Below are positions 1-7,532 of a stretch of 64,000 nt of DNA, piece by piece. Made by a program: the position numbers and the translations under genes. The notes beneath the pieces were generated by a model. The model was not told the DNA's origin. It made no database searches and was given only the letters and a program-made list of their open reading frames with translations. Every line of letters begins with the position of its first letter. Within the stretch, counting starts at the first letter, position 1. Origin of the DNA: Caballeronia sordidicola (lineage in GTDB: Bacteria; Pseudomonadota; Gammaproteobacteria; Burkholderiales; Burkholderiaceae); assembly GCF_000729995.1 (NCBI RefSeq), contig NZ_JNFG01000022.1, positions 1-64,000 of the forward strand, in the 5' to 3' direction.

Positions 1-104
1 GATCGAAACGTGATCAAATCGGCCGCATCGCTCGCCGTCCCCGGGTGAAAATCGGCGGCGCTCACACATATGCATTCGATGTCAGTCGCTCACCACCCCA
101 ATTT

Positions 105-743
105 CTATCTGCCGCGCAGACTCCTAGCGGCTTTTTCCATGCCCTTGCGCAACGCGCGCCTGCGCTCCGGAGTGACGGCAGTCTCGAGCATCCGGTCGAA
201 AGTAATGCGCTCGTACCAAAGCTCCAGGGCGCTGTATTGTGCGTACTCCTGCATGCGCGCCTGGTACTGCGTCACCAGGGATTGGACCAGACTCTCGCCT
301 GTCAGGCGGCTTAAGCGCATGTGCCGCGCGGCCACCATGAAGCTTGCGGCCAGCCGCTTGATATCCCATTCCCACGGGCCGAGCGCGACTTCATCGAAAT
401 CGTTAAGGTCGAACACGAGCTGGCGTTCCGGCGTCGCGAATCCGCCAAAGTTCATCAGATGCGCGTCGCCGCAGATGGGCATCACCAGGCCCGTGTTCGA
501 TATCTTGCCAAGGTCGTTAGCCTGCAGGATCGCGCTTCCCCTGAAGAACGTAAAAGGCGACGCCATCATTCGCCCGTATCTGAGCGGAATCAGCCGTGCT
601 ACCCGGCCCTTGCTGTTTTGCTCGAGCAACTCGATCGGGTCGCGGTCGATCGTTCCAATCCGGGCGTGCGCGGAACGGGCCATGCGCTCGCGGTACGCTT
701 TGCCCGCGGCCATACGCGACGCCGTCTTGTTTTCAGTCGCCAT
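105..743 (-). pseudogene. truncated DUF2252 family protein
   Basis: The 212-residue product matches the N-terminal half of DUF2252 proteins: the stretch with PICGDAHLMNFGGF, then FDLNDFDEVALGPWEWDIKRL, which in this kinase-like fold resembles the ATP- and metal-binding region. Family members are usually above 400 residues, as is the other copy in this window (56965-58197, 410 residues). Here the frame ends in TAG soon after the helix containing ALRKGMEKAARS. None of the three frames in the remaining 104 bases to the window edge continues the family. The C-terminal half is therefore missing through deletion or rearrangement. The start at 743 fits the family's N-terminus. It could still be expressed as a short protein, but I treat it as a remnant. 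The role of DUF2252 is unknown. Confidence 0.7.
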
Positions 744-829
744 CTACGCTCCTTTATGTGTCGCACCGGATACGCAACGTCTGGCGCGAGCGGCCGGTCC
801 GCATCACGACTTCTGTTCCTTTCGGCTGC

Positions 830-1471
830 TTACTTTATTGGAGCGCCGTTGCGTGTCACCAGTACGGCAGTCGCTTCAATAAATTCGGCGTGTACGCTGT
901 CGCCGGCCTTTATTCCCTTTAGCGAAACGTCGGGTCCTGCCTGCAGCGTTTCGGTTTTATTCGGGCCACGAATCGTGATGGTCCGCTTCGCATGATCGAC
1001 CTTCTGAACCGTCGCCAGCACTCGCACCCGACGTGCGGTCGCCGTCGCTCCGCCAGATGCGGGGATGGTCGCGGTCTCGTCGACCCGCTCGCGAATACCG
1101 TTCGAGGCCACTTTGGTGGCGCGGATCAGCACGGCGTTCTCGTACTTGATATGGACGATATCGCCGATCTGCAACTTGCCGACGTCACCGACTTCCGGAT
1201 TCACGGCAATATCGACGATTCTTCCGCTTTTCCCCTGCAACGCGACGCTATTCGATGCAGTGTCGATGCCGACCACACGTGCCTGGACTTCCGCGGTGGC
1301 GGCGCCCCCCACTCCGCCCGGCGCGGCGCCCCCCACTCCGCCCGGCGCGGCGCCCGAGGCTGCATCTTGTGAAAACGCCGGCGCGGTAAACAGGGCGGCA
1401 ACAACCATTGCCGCCTTGAGTGTGTTGATGCTGAAAATCCGCGACGGGTGTTGGCGAGTCTTGCGAGTCAT
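830..1471 (-). CDS. exported protein with GGVGGAAP repeats
   Basis: The 213-residue product begins with a basic stretch and a hydrophobic segment ending in APAFSQ, a likely Sec signal peptide cleaved near residue 34. A low-complexity linker built from two identical GGAAPGGV-type units follows. The mature part (about residues 60-213) consists of two similar beta-rich repeats, VVGIDTASNSVALQGKSG and VQKVDHAKRTITIRGPN, each followed by a segment with GDxVH and E-rich strands. This suggests an internally duplicated small beta-barrel or OB-like periplasmic protein. I do not recognise a named family. It is transcribed in the same direction as the truncated DUF2252 gene, about 86 bases upstream of it. 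Confidence 0.75.
   Translation of the reverse strand: MTRKTRQHPSRIFSINTLKAAMVVAALFTAPAFSQDAASGAAPGGVGGAAPGGVGGAATAEVQARVVGIDTASNSVALQGKSGRIVDIAVNPEVGDVGKLQIGDIVHIKYENAVLIRATKVASNGIRERVDETATIPASGGATATARRVRVLATVQKVDHAKRTITIRGPNKTETLQAGPDVSLKGIKAGDSVHAEFIEATAVLVTRNGAPIK
1301..1348. repeat. 24-bp perfect tandem repeat, two copies
   Basis: Two identical adjacent 24-bp units (1301-1324 and 1325-1348) lie inside the exported-protein gene. Each encodes eight residues of the Gly/Ala/Pro linker. The unit length keeps the frame, so gain or loss of copies would lengthen or shorten the linker without breaking the protein. Confidence 0.9.
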
Positions 1472-1546
1472 TAGGGAATCCTCTGGTTTGTTGCGATGGT
1501 GATGGATGCGGATGATGGCGAGCCGCCGGAGTGATGAATCCTAGGG

Positions 1547-1951
1547 TTACCTACGCGACTTGGAAAGCAAGTGGCCCAGTCCAAGATTGGTTGCTATCTG
1601 CCAGATGTACACGCGGGAGTAACGGACGCCGTATCTCGACTCAATCAGCGCCCGCAGCCGCGCGTTGGTCCACGCCTCGCTGTCAAAGCCATGATCCCTG
1701 GCCGAGCCCTGAAGCGCCGCGGCTATCCACTCAAGGGCTCGCTGATCCAGTACGGAAGAACGTCCGCCCACGCCTAACTGTTTCAATGCCTCCAGGCCGC
1801 CGGCGTCGATCAGCGCCTTGTAGCGTCTCACCGTCGCCATCGACAAATGAAGCTGCTCGGCAACGTCATCCACCGACGCACCGTCGAGCAGCATCTGTCC
1901 CGCCGTCATTCGGCGTACGACGCTGGGAAGGTTCTCGGGCTGAGAGAGCAT
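1547..1951 (-). CDS. stand-alone helix-turn-helix protein (IS630-like N-domain)
   Basis: The 134-residue product has a helix-turn-helix at about residues 12-52 (GASVDDVAEQLHLSMATVRRYKAL). A second, winged-helix-like part follows at about 75-130, with WTNARLRALIESRYGVRYSRVYIWQI. This is the two-HTH arrangement seen at the N-terminus of IS630-type transposases and in stand-alone winged-helix proteins. No DDE catalytic domain follows, and the frame stops cleanly. No inverted repeats typical of an insertion sequence were noticed around it. It may be a domesticated DNA-binding regulator or a transposase remnant. An AAGGA sequence about 11 bases upstream supports the ATG at 1951. Confidence 0.7.
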   Translation of the reverse strand: MLSQPENLPSVVRRMTAGQMLLDGASVDDVAEQLHLSMATVRRYKALIDAGGLEALKQLGVGGRSSVLDQRALEWIAAALQGSARDHGFDSEAWTNARLRALIESRYGVRYSRVYIWQIATNLGLGHLLSKSRR

Positions 1952-2677
1952 CTGTGCACTCGTCCTTGTGTCATCAGGAATGCACGGCAGTCGGTCGCCG
2001 TTCGTTTTTCAGGTCCGGCTTGCCAGGGGCGGCCGAATTTCTGCTTTGCAACACTTAGGCACTCCGTTTCAATTTCTGGAAATATGTGGGTGTCCGGAAT
2101 CATCCCAAAGTGAATAATTATTAAGTCAGTTAATTGCACTGTTCCCGAAGCGAGTGAAATAGAGCCTCCGAAGCTGATTTCTTAACCAATATCCGTTTTC
2201 TCGGGATTTGGGGTCCATTGAATGTAAAATTTCCTGCTTGCAATTTAGTCAAATTTTGTCTAAGGGCCCTCTCGATCAAGACAATAGTTACTAACGTTTG
2301 CTAACATTATTTTGAAACATACCGCTTGATTGAGTTGCCATTCGCCAGTTACAAAATAATATTGGCAAACGCTAAAACGTTTGCTAGCATCCGTAACAAA
2401 TGTAATCCTGCTTACGCACCGCGCAAGGCAGAACCGCACGGGACAAACGTGCCCTGTTATGTCTCTGAGAGGACTAACGTATGGCTTTTTCTCGTTCCAC
2501 GCAGTCCATTTAACTCATATCGTCCTTCCGCCCATATCGCGGAAAACCGATTTATAGAATCATCGAAAACCCTTTGCCCGTGAGCCGGGAAGGGTCGCGC
2601 CCGTGTGCCCGGAAAGCGTTATTCAATTAACGCCAAAGGGATCTCTGCGCCTTGTGAAATTAACATTGAGAAAATTA
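1952..2677. other. AT-rich intergenic region
   Basis: This 0.7 kb stretch is visibly richer in A+T than the rest of the window, for example around 2100-2400. I found no convincing coding frame in it; the few open frames lack family features and good ribosome sites. It separates the HTH gene (minus) from the outer-membrane barrel gene (plus), so it should hold promoters for both. It contains the repeated GTTTGCTA motifs listed separately. Confidence 0.6.
2293..2390. promoter_or_regulatory. repeated AACGTTTGCTARCAT motif and inverted repeat
   Basis: The 15-mer at 2293-2307 (AACGTTTGCTAACAT) recurs at 2376-2390 with one change (AACGTTTGCTAGCAT), 83 bases apart start to start. The second copy is also the right arm of an inverted repeat, GCAAACG at 2365-2371 and CGTTTGC at 2378-2384, with a 6-base spacer. 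The arrangement, upstream of the barrel gene at 2678 and inside the AT-rich gap, suits a binding site for a dimeric regulator. The regulator is unknown. The neighbouring HTH protein is one candidate, by proximity only. Confidence 0.4.
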
Positions 2678-3478
2678 ATGAAGCATCGGCGGCTGTTCGT
2701 TCGAATATCGCTCTCAGGCTTGTTTATTACGGCCTGGACGAATCTGGCGTTCGCGCAAAGCGCCGCGGATGAGGCCAATAAAAGCAATAATCCGCTGAAT
2801 CTGGCCGCTTCATTCAATATTCAAAATTACTACACGCCCAGCGTATTTGGCGCGAGTTCGCACACTAATGATCTATTGCTGCGCCCAACCATTCCAATCG
2901 GGCCGAACGCTCTAATAGGCGTGCCGCAGATCTTCCGCGCAACCGTGCCAGTCAGTACCCGTCCCGATCCCAGTGGCGGATACAACACGGGATTGGGCGA
3001 TATCAACCTTTTCGATATCTTCCTGCTCTCTCAGGAGGGCATGCAGATTGGCGTCGGACCGCTGATCACCATGCCGAGCGCTACCGACCCGAGCCTGGGG
3101 ACAGGGAAGTGGCAAGCCGGTCTTGCAGCAGTCGCGGTCAGTGCGACGAAGGAGCGGCTGTTGGGCGCGCTGGTCCAGTGGCAACACTCGTTTGCCGGGC
3201 AGGATAACCGCCCGGCCGTGCAGACGCTGACTGCCCAGCCTTTCGGCATCTTCAACTTGCCCGGGGGATGGTATGTGCGCTCGACCGGCACCTGGACCTT
3301 CGACCTGCAGCAAGGAAGCTATTACATCCCTGTCGGGCTGGGCGGCGGCAAGGCGTGGAAGAGCGGATCAACCATCTACAACGCGTATATAGAGCCGCAG
3401 TATTCGGTGGCTCATTCCGGGCGGGGTGTTCCGCAATTCACTATTTTTGCAGGTTTGAACATGACTTTCGGCAGATGA
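2678..3478 (+). CDS. putative outer-membrane beta-barrel protein
   Basis: From ATG 2678 the protein starts MKHRRLFVRISLSGLFITAW and has a signal peptide cleaved after AFA (about residue 26). An upstream GTG at 2603 is in frame but would put 25 residues before the signal, so 2678 is preferred. The mature protein of about 240 residues has alternating beta-strand patterns, many aromatic and glycine residues, and an ending LNMTFGR. This is typical of a barrel closed by a terminal strand. It resembles Proteobacterial proteins often labelled 'neuromedin U' or transporter-like, whose function is unknown. Codon use looks less GC-biased at the 5' end than in neighbours, in line with the AT-rich upstream region. 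Confidence 0.75.
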   Translation: MKHRRLFVRISLSGLFITAWTNLAFAQSAADEANKSNNPLNLAASFNIQNYYTPSVFGASSHTNDLLLRPTIPIGPNALIGVPQIFRATVPVSTRPDPSGGYNTGLGDINLFDIFLLSQEGMQIGVGPLITMPSATDPSLGTGKWQAGLAAVAVSATKERLLGALVQWQHSFAGQDNRPAVQTLTAQPFGIFNLPGGWYVRSTGTWTFDLQQGSYYIPVGLGGGKAWKSGSTIYNAYIEPQYSVAHSGRGVPQFTIFAGLNMTFGR

Positions 3479-3616
3479 CGGACGGCGTTTCCATGAAACG
3501 TCGGTGTTGAATGGAACGTGGCAACTTGTGAAACCAGAGAAAGCCGGAGCAGGTTGACATCGAATCGAGTGGGCTTAGTGCGAAGGTAAGTTTTGCTAAT
3601 TGATATTGAGGTTGGT

Positions 3617-4069
3617 ATGAAAGCAATTTTCTTGACGGCGGCACTCGCCATGACAGGCGGCGCTGCGTTTGCGGCCAAGCCCGCGGTGTATCCGGCGCAT
3701 GGACAAAGCCCGAGCAAGCAATCGCAGGACGATGGCGCCTGCTACGCCTGGGCCAAGCAAAACACGGGCATCGATCCGGCGGTCGTCGCGGGCACTCCGC
3801 CACCGCCGCAGGGACCTACGGGCGCTCGAGTGGGCGGGGCGGCTCGTGGCGCTGCGGCTGGTGCGCTCATTGGCGACGTGAACCACAACGACCCGGGACA
3901 CGGTGCGGCGGTCGGCGCAACAGCCGGGGCAGTAGCGGGCGGCGTACGTAGCCGTCGGCAGCACGCCGCCCAGGCACAGAACGCACAAGCGAACCAGCAA
4001 GCCGAGATGAACACGTATTGGCGTGCCTACGGCGCATGCATGCAAGGGCGTGGTTACACCGTCCAGTAG
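3617..4069 (+). CDS. glycine-zipper exported protein (YMGG-like)
   Basis: Starting at ATG 3617 (preceded by TTGAGGTTGGT), the 150-residue product has a signal peptide, MKAIFLTAALAMTGGAAFAA. A central glycine zipper at about residues 68-112 reads GGAARGAAAGALIG and GHGAAVGATAGAVAGG. A C-terminal helix with NTYWRAYGACMQGRGYTV ends the protein. This is the layout of YmgG/YMGG-like glycine-zipper envelope proteins, which tend to be periplasmic or membrane-associated; their biochemical role is not settled. A cysteine pair (CYAW and GACMQ) may form a disulphide. It leads an apparent four-gene operon running to 6469. An in-frame TTG at 3593 is less likely. Confidence 0.8.
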   Translation: MKAIFLTAALAMTGGAAFAAKPAVYPAHGQSPSKQSQDDGACYAWAKQNTGIDPAVVAGTPPPPQGPTGARVGGAARGAAAGALIGDVNHNDPGHGAAVGATAGAVAGGVRSRRQHAAQAQNAQANQQAEMNTYWRAYGACMQGRGYTVQ

Positions 4070-4103
4070 TTGATTGCGAAAACCATTTAGCGAAGGAGCA
4101 AGG

Positions 4104-5078
4104 ATGGACACGTACAACAAGCGGGCTGGTGCGCGCAAAAGCTGGCAACGGGAGCTGACCGCGTTCGCGTTCGCCACTGTTGTGCTTGGCATCCCAACTG
4201 CCGGCCGCGCGACTGAAAGCGGTCTCGGCCGCCCGCTAACAGGCATGCAGATCGCGCCTTACATGGGCATTGTGCCGCCCACGTCCGACTGGATCTTTTC
4301 TGTTTCGACGATCTATTACGAAGGATCGCTCGGGAAAACCAAGTCGATTCCAATCGCGGGGACGGTGTCTGCCGGCCTCAACTATCACATCGAGTACACC
4401 ATCCTGAACGCCGTGAAGACGTGGGGCATCACCGCTGGTGGATGGAATTTCGCGTCGTCGTTTGGCGTGCCGTTTCAATACACGTCGATCTCGTCGTTCA
4501 ACGGCCGGCTGCCCAACGACAGCGGCACCCAGTTCACCGACATCTTCTTCACGCCTGTGGTGGCCGGCTATCACCTGACGAAGACTGACCATATTGCCTT
4601 GAGCGTCCAGATGTACGCGCCCACCGGGGCTTATAACGTGAACCGCCTGGCAAACCCGGGTCTGAACACGTGGACGTTTATACCGACCGTTGCGTACACG
4701 AAACTCCTGCCCGAGCACAACATCGAGCTGTCAGCGAACTACGGCGTCGAGTTCTATACGGCCAACAACGAGACGCACTATCACAACGCGCCGCTCAGCG
4801 TGCTCGACCTGCTTGCACTCAAACGCTTTACCGGAGGATGGGGTGTTGGTGTGGTCGGTGGCTGGATTCAGCAGCTCGGCCAAGACACCGGCGGCCTTGC
4901 CGAGGTGACCGGCGGTACCGCCGGCCACTCTCTCGGGATCGGCCCGATGGCAACCTGGTCAGGGAAGCTGAGCAGCACACCTGTGTCGGCATCGTTGCGA
5001 TGGGTCAATGAATTTGCAGCGCGTGACCGCCCGAAGGGGAATGCGGTCGAACTTTCAATCAGCGCCACTTTTCAATAA
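4104..5078 (+). CDS. SphA / MetA-pathway phenol-type outer-membrane protein
   Basis: The 324-residue product from ATG 4104 has a good AAGGAGCAAGG ribosome site. A basic N-terminus and hydrophobic signal end near GRATES. The mature barrel has features of the phenol-degradation meta-pathway porin family (SphA-like): SGLGRPLTGMQIAPYMGIVPP near the start, repeated strands such as FTDIFFTPVVAGYHL and VSVQMYAPTGAYN-type segments, and a final strand VELSISATFQ. Such proteins are proposed to admit aromatic or hydrophobic substrates across the outer membrane. No catabolic genes lie next to it, so the substrate is unknown. It lies 34 bases after the glycine-zipper gene and 9 bases before the DUF2092 gene. 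Confidence 0.8.
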   Translation: MDTYNKRAGARKSWQRELTAFAFATVVLGIPTAGRATESGLGRPLTGMQIAPYMGIVPPTSDWIFSVSTIYYEGSLGKTKSIPIAGTVSAGLNYHIEYTILNAVKTWGITAGGWNFASSFGVPFQYTSISSFNGRLPNDSGTQFTDIFFTPVVAGYHLTKTDHIALSVQMYAPTGAYNVNRLANPGLNTWTFIPTVAYTKLLPEHNIELSANYGVEFYTANNETHYHNAPLSVLDLLALKRFTGGWGVGVVGGWIQQLGQDTGGLAEVTGGTAGHSLGIGPMATWSGKLSSTPVSASLRWVNEFAARDRPKGNAVELSISATFQ

Positions 5079-5087
5079 GGGGGCGAC

Positions 5088-5906
5088 GTGCAACGACACT
5101 ATCACCGACCAATACGCGGTGTGCTTATCGCGTTGGGCATCACCGCGGTCAATGCATTCGCGCAAACAAGCCCCGTGCCCGCGAGCGCTGCGGGGGGCAC
5201 ACCAGCGGCAGCCGTGCAACCCGAGCGCCAGAAGCAGGCTATCGATGCGTTGTCGTCCATGGGACGCTATCTGCGCTCACTGAGCCGCTTCGAAGTGAGC
5301 ACGACCTCTGCTACCGATGCCGTTCTCGACAGCGGACAAACCGTCTCGTTTCTTCACGAAACAGATCTGAAGGTGGAGCGGCCGAATCGCATGCGCGCGG
5401 ACATCGCCGGAAACCGTGGTTCGAAGGGGCTGATCTACGACGGCAGGACATTCACCATCTTCAATACGGCGGAAGGTTACTACTCAAAGAACCCCGCGCC
5501 CGACACGATCGATCTGCTGGTCCGGGAGTTATCGACGACATACAACATCGATACCCCCCTTGCGGATTTGTTTTACTGGGGCAACGGCAAGGTAGATGAC
5601 GTCACATTGACGTCCGCGCTTTTCATCGGACTGGAGCGAGTGGACACGCGCTGGTGCAATCACTACGCGTATCAGCAGAAGGGCGCCGACTGGGAGCTCT
5701 GGATCCAGAGCGGAACACGTCAGTTGCCGTGTCGCATGGAGATTATCGATACAACCCAGGACGCTCGTCCACGACACGTCGTGACCTATCACTGGACACT
5801 CAATCCGGATTTTTCCGCGTCGACCTTTACTTTCCGGCCTGCGGCGAATGCGAAAGCTATCGAGCTGAAGCCTGCTACGCGTACGCCGTACGAGGAGAGC
5901 GAATGA
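5088..5906 (+). CDS. DUF2092 family exported protein
   Basis: The 272-residue product starts at GTG 5088 after AAGGGGGCGAC and has a signal peptide ending AFAQ. The mature part matches DUF2092 proteins, which share a LolA/LolB-like lipoprotein-carrier fold: IDALSSMGRYLRSLSRFEV, then RPNRMRADIAGNRGSKGLIYDG, then a C-terminal FRPAANAKAI strand. LolA-like folds bind a lipid or hydrophobic ligand in a half-barrel, so periplasmic transport of a hydrophobic compound is a reasonable inference. The role is unproven. Its TGA overlaps the ATG of the next gene, and it sits between the phenol-porin-like gene and the His/Asp-repeat gene in one operon. Confidence 0.8.
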   Translation: MQRHYHRPIRGVLIALGITAVNAFAQTSPVPASAAGGTPAAAVQPERQKQAIDALSSMGRYLRSLSRFEVSTTSATDAVLDSGQTVSFLHETDLKVERPNRMRADIAGNRGSKGLIYDGRTFTIFNTAEGYYSKNPAPDTIDLLVRELSTTYNIDTPLADLFYWGNGKVDDVTLTSALFIGLERVDTRWCNHYAYQQKGADWELWIQSGTRQLPCRMEIIDTTQDARPRHVVTYHWTLNPDFSASTFTFRPAANAKAIELKPATRTPYEESE

Positions 5907-6469
5907 TGTCACGCACAAAACAACTTGCGGCTGCTGGTATTGCCGGTGTCTTTCTTGCGACGTCGTTGAGTGTCCACGCGTTCGGTTTCCGCGGCGGCGC
6001 GCGCACGAGTATTCACGCGCCACCAGGAGGCGGTTTTCATGGCGGTGGTGGTGGCGGTGGCAGCAACGGCGGTGGTGGCAGCAACGGCGGCGGCGATCAC
6101 AACGGCGGTGGTAACAACAGCGGAGGCGGTCACAACGGTGGCGGTGGGGACGACCACCACGACGACGGTCACCATGACGACGGTCACCACGACGACGGTC
6201 ACCATGACGACGGTCACCACGATGATGATGATCACCACCACGATGATCACTACCACGATGACGGCTGGTATGCGAACCCGGTAGCAGTCGGCGTCGCAGT
6301 TGGCGTTACGACGGCGGTAGTGGTTGGCGCGACGGTTGCATCGTTGCCGCCGAGTTGCTCGAGCATCGTCGTGAATGGCATTGCTTACCAGCATTGCGGG
6401 CCGAACTGGTATCAGCCGCAATACGTTGGAACTCAGGTGCAGTACATCGTTGTCACGGCGCCCAGATGA
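5903..6469 (+). CDS. exported Gly-rich, His/Asp-repeat protein
   Basis: The 188-residue product starts at ATG 5903, overlapping the DUF2092 stop codon; a second ATG follows at once. After a signal peptide ending SVHA come a long glycine/asparagine-rich stretch and a block of HHDDG repeats (about residues 83-120). A hydrophobic segment (VAVGVAVGVTTAVVVGATVA) and a C-terminal SSIVVNGIAYQHCGPNWYQPQ segment follow. The last part is like DUF6515-type small envelope proteins. The His/Asp repeats could bind divalent metal, which is inference. It is the last gene of the 3617-6469 operon and is followed by a strong hairpin. Confidence 0.75.
   Translation: MMSRTKQLAAAGIAGVFLATSLSVHAFGFRGGARTSIHAPPGGGFHGGGGGGGSNGGGGSNGGGDHNGGGNNSGGGHNGGGGDDHHDDGHHDDGHHDDGHHDDGHHDDDDHHHDDHYHDDGWYANPVAVGVAVGVTTAVVVGATVASLPPSCSSIVVNGIAYQHCGPNWYQPQYVGTQVQYIVVTAPR
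6155..6214. repeat. 30-bp perfect tandem repeat coding HHDDGHHDDG
   Basis: Units 6155-6184 and 6185-6214 are identical 30-mers inside the preceding gene. Each holds two 15-bp half-units that differ by one base (CAC or CAT). A degenerate His/Asp run follows to about 6260. Copy number can vary in frame. Confidence 0.9.
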
Positions 6470-6479
6470 GGCGCATCGA

Positions 6480-6521
6480 TAGCCCAGCCGGCACGTTCGG
6501 TAATCGACGCCGGCCGGGCTA
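6480..6521 (+). terminator. hairpin after the porin operon
   Basis: TAGCCC-A-GCCGGC (6480-6492) pairs with GCCGGC-C-GGGCTA (6509-6521) across a 16-base loop. It lies 11 bases after the stop codon of the last operon gene. There is no long T tract, only AATTT a few bases on, so termination efficiency is uncertain. Confidence 0.55.
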
Positions 6522-6898
6522 GCCAATTTCAGCGCAGACATTTTGGGCGGAGGGAACGGTCATTCCTGATCATGCGCACTACGAATGTTTTCACGGTTCG
6601 CACGCTGGTCAGTTCGATCAAGCTCAATCGCAGGACGCTTGCGCGACGGGTGCTTTTCGAGTTGGCGATATTGGCAATAGCCGGGGGCATGTCGCCACAA
6701 ACACGCGATTCAACCTGATCGCCCCTGATAGCTCGTTGAATTTCTCCGCAGCAAAAGCGGGTCGAAACAAGATGGCGTGATCGCGGACCAAGAGACGCGC
6801 GTCGATTTCTTACCTCAATCGCACGGGCCTGACCGGAACGAAGTTTTTGTTTAGGCCGATAGTGCGTGACGATAAATGTTGTTCAACCGGAGACTCGT
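6522..6898. other. intergenic region without recognised genes
   Basis: About 380 bases between the operon hairpin and the next gene. I see no convincing frame or RNA here. The promoter for the gene at 6899 should lie in its right part. Confidence 0.5.
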
Positions 6899-7297
6899 AT
6901 GGACCCGAATCCGTTGCCCCTTGTCATCCGAGCACTTGAACGGGCCGCGCTGCAAAGTACGGTATTACCGTACAAACGTTTCCATGTCCTGTTTGAGCGC
7001 ACGGTTCCGCTGACCCGGCGATATGAGGTACTCGATGCCGCTCTGCGGGAACTCAACGATGGGTCTGATATCGACTATGGTGTGCTGCTTGCATGCGACA
7101 ACGGCCTGCCCGGGCCGGATTTTTTCCGGCGCTATCAGAAGTATCGGTGGGACAAGTACGTCGCCGCGATGGGCGACCCCCGGTTCAAAAGCGCGACCTT
7201 GAAAGGCAAGCGCGAACTGGTTGCCGCCGAGCGTGCGAACGTCCATTTGCATGCATTGCGCGCGCGTCATCAGGAGCGTGACCGGGAGTGTGCATGA
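6899..7297 (+). CDS. conserved hypothetical cytoplasmic protein
   Basis: A 132-residue protein read from ATG 6899, which has GGAGA eight bases upstream; a GTG at 6866 in the same frame is less likely. It has no signal peptide or membrane segment. It is rich in Arg, Leu and Ala. Recognisable patches are LPYKRFHVLFER, GSDIDYGVLLACDNGLPGP and RRYQKYRWDKYVAAMGDPRFK. The last resembles nothing I can name. It is a single gene between two longer spacers. I assign no function. Confidence 0.6.
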   Translation: MDPNPLPLVIRALERAALQSTVLPYKRFHVLFERTVPLTRRYEVLDAALRELNDGSDIDYGVLLACDNGLPGPDFFRRYQKYRWDKYVAAMGDPRFKSATLKGKRELVAAERANVHLHALRARHQERDRECA

Positions 7298-7532
7298 CCG
7301 GCATCCATTCGATGCATTCGTGAGGAAGCCGATTACCTCTCCCGCGGTCATCTCACCCGGCATGTCGTATTGAAGTATTGGCGCGCGTAACTGGAATCCT
7401 GCCGAGAGCGAATGTGAGCGGGCTAGCACAGTAGTTCTCGCGGCCGGGCGAGCGCAAGTGCGCCGCCCCGGCTGACACCTGCATGCGGAGATGTTCAGGG
7501 TCCGCGCCATTACGGGAGCCCTTGCAGTCACG

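Noticed and set aside
1547-1951. Possible insertion sequence (IS630-type)
   Set aside because: Only the DNA-binding half is present; there is no DDE domain, partner frame or terminal inverted repeats around it.
2326-2583. 85-residue plus-strand frame in the AT-rich gap
   Set aside because: No signal peptide, domain or ribosome site; it overlaps the motif repeats and is probably noncoding.
5908-6541. Long minus-strand open frame opposite the His/Asp-repeat gene, reading Val/Thr repeats
   Set aside because: It is the mirror of the repeat region. It has no signal or domain, and codon bias favours the plus strand with its overlap-coupled start.
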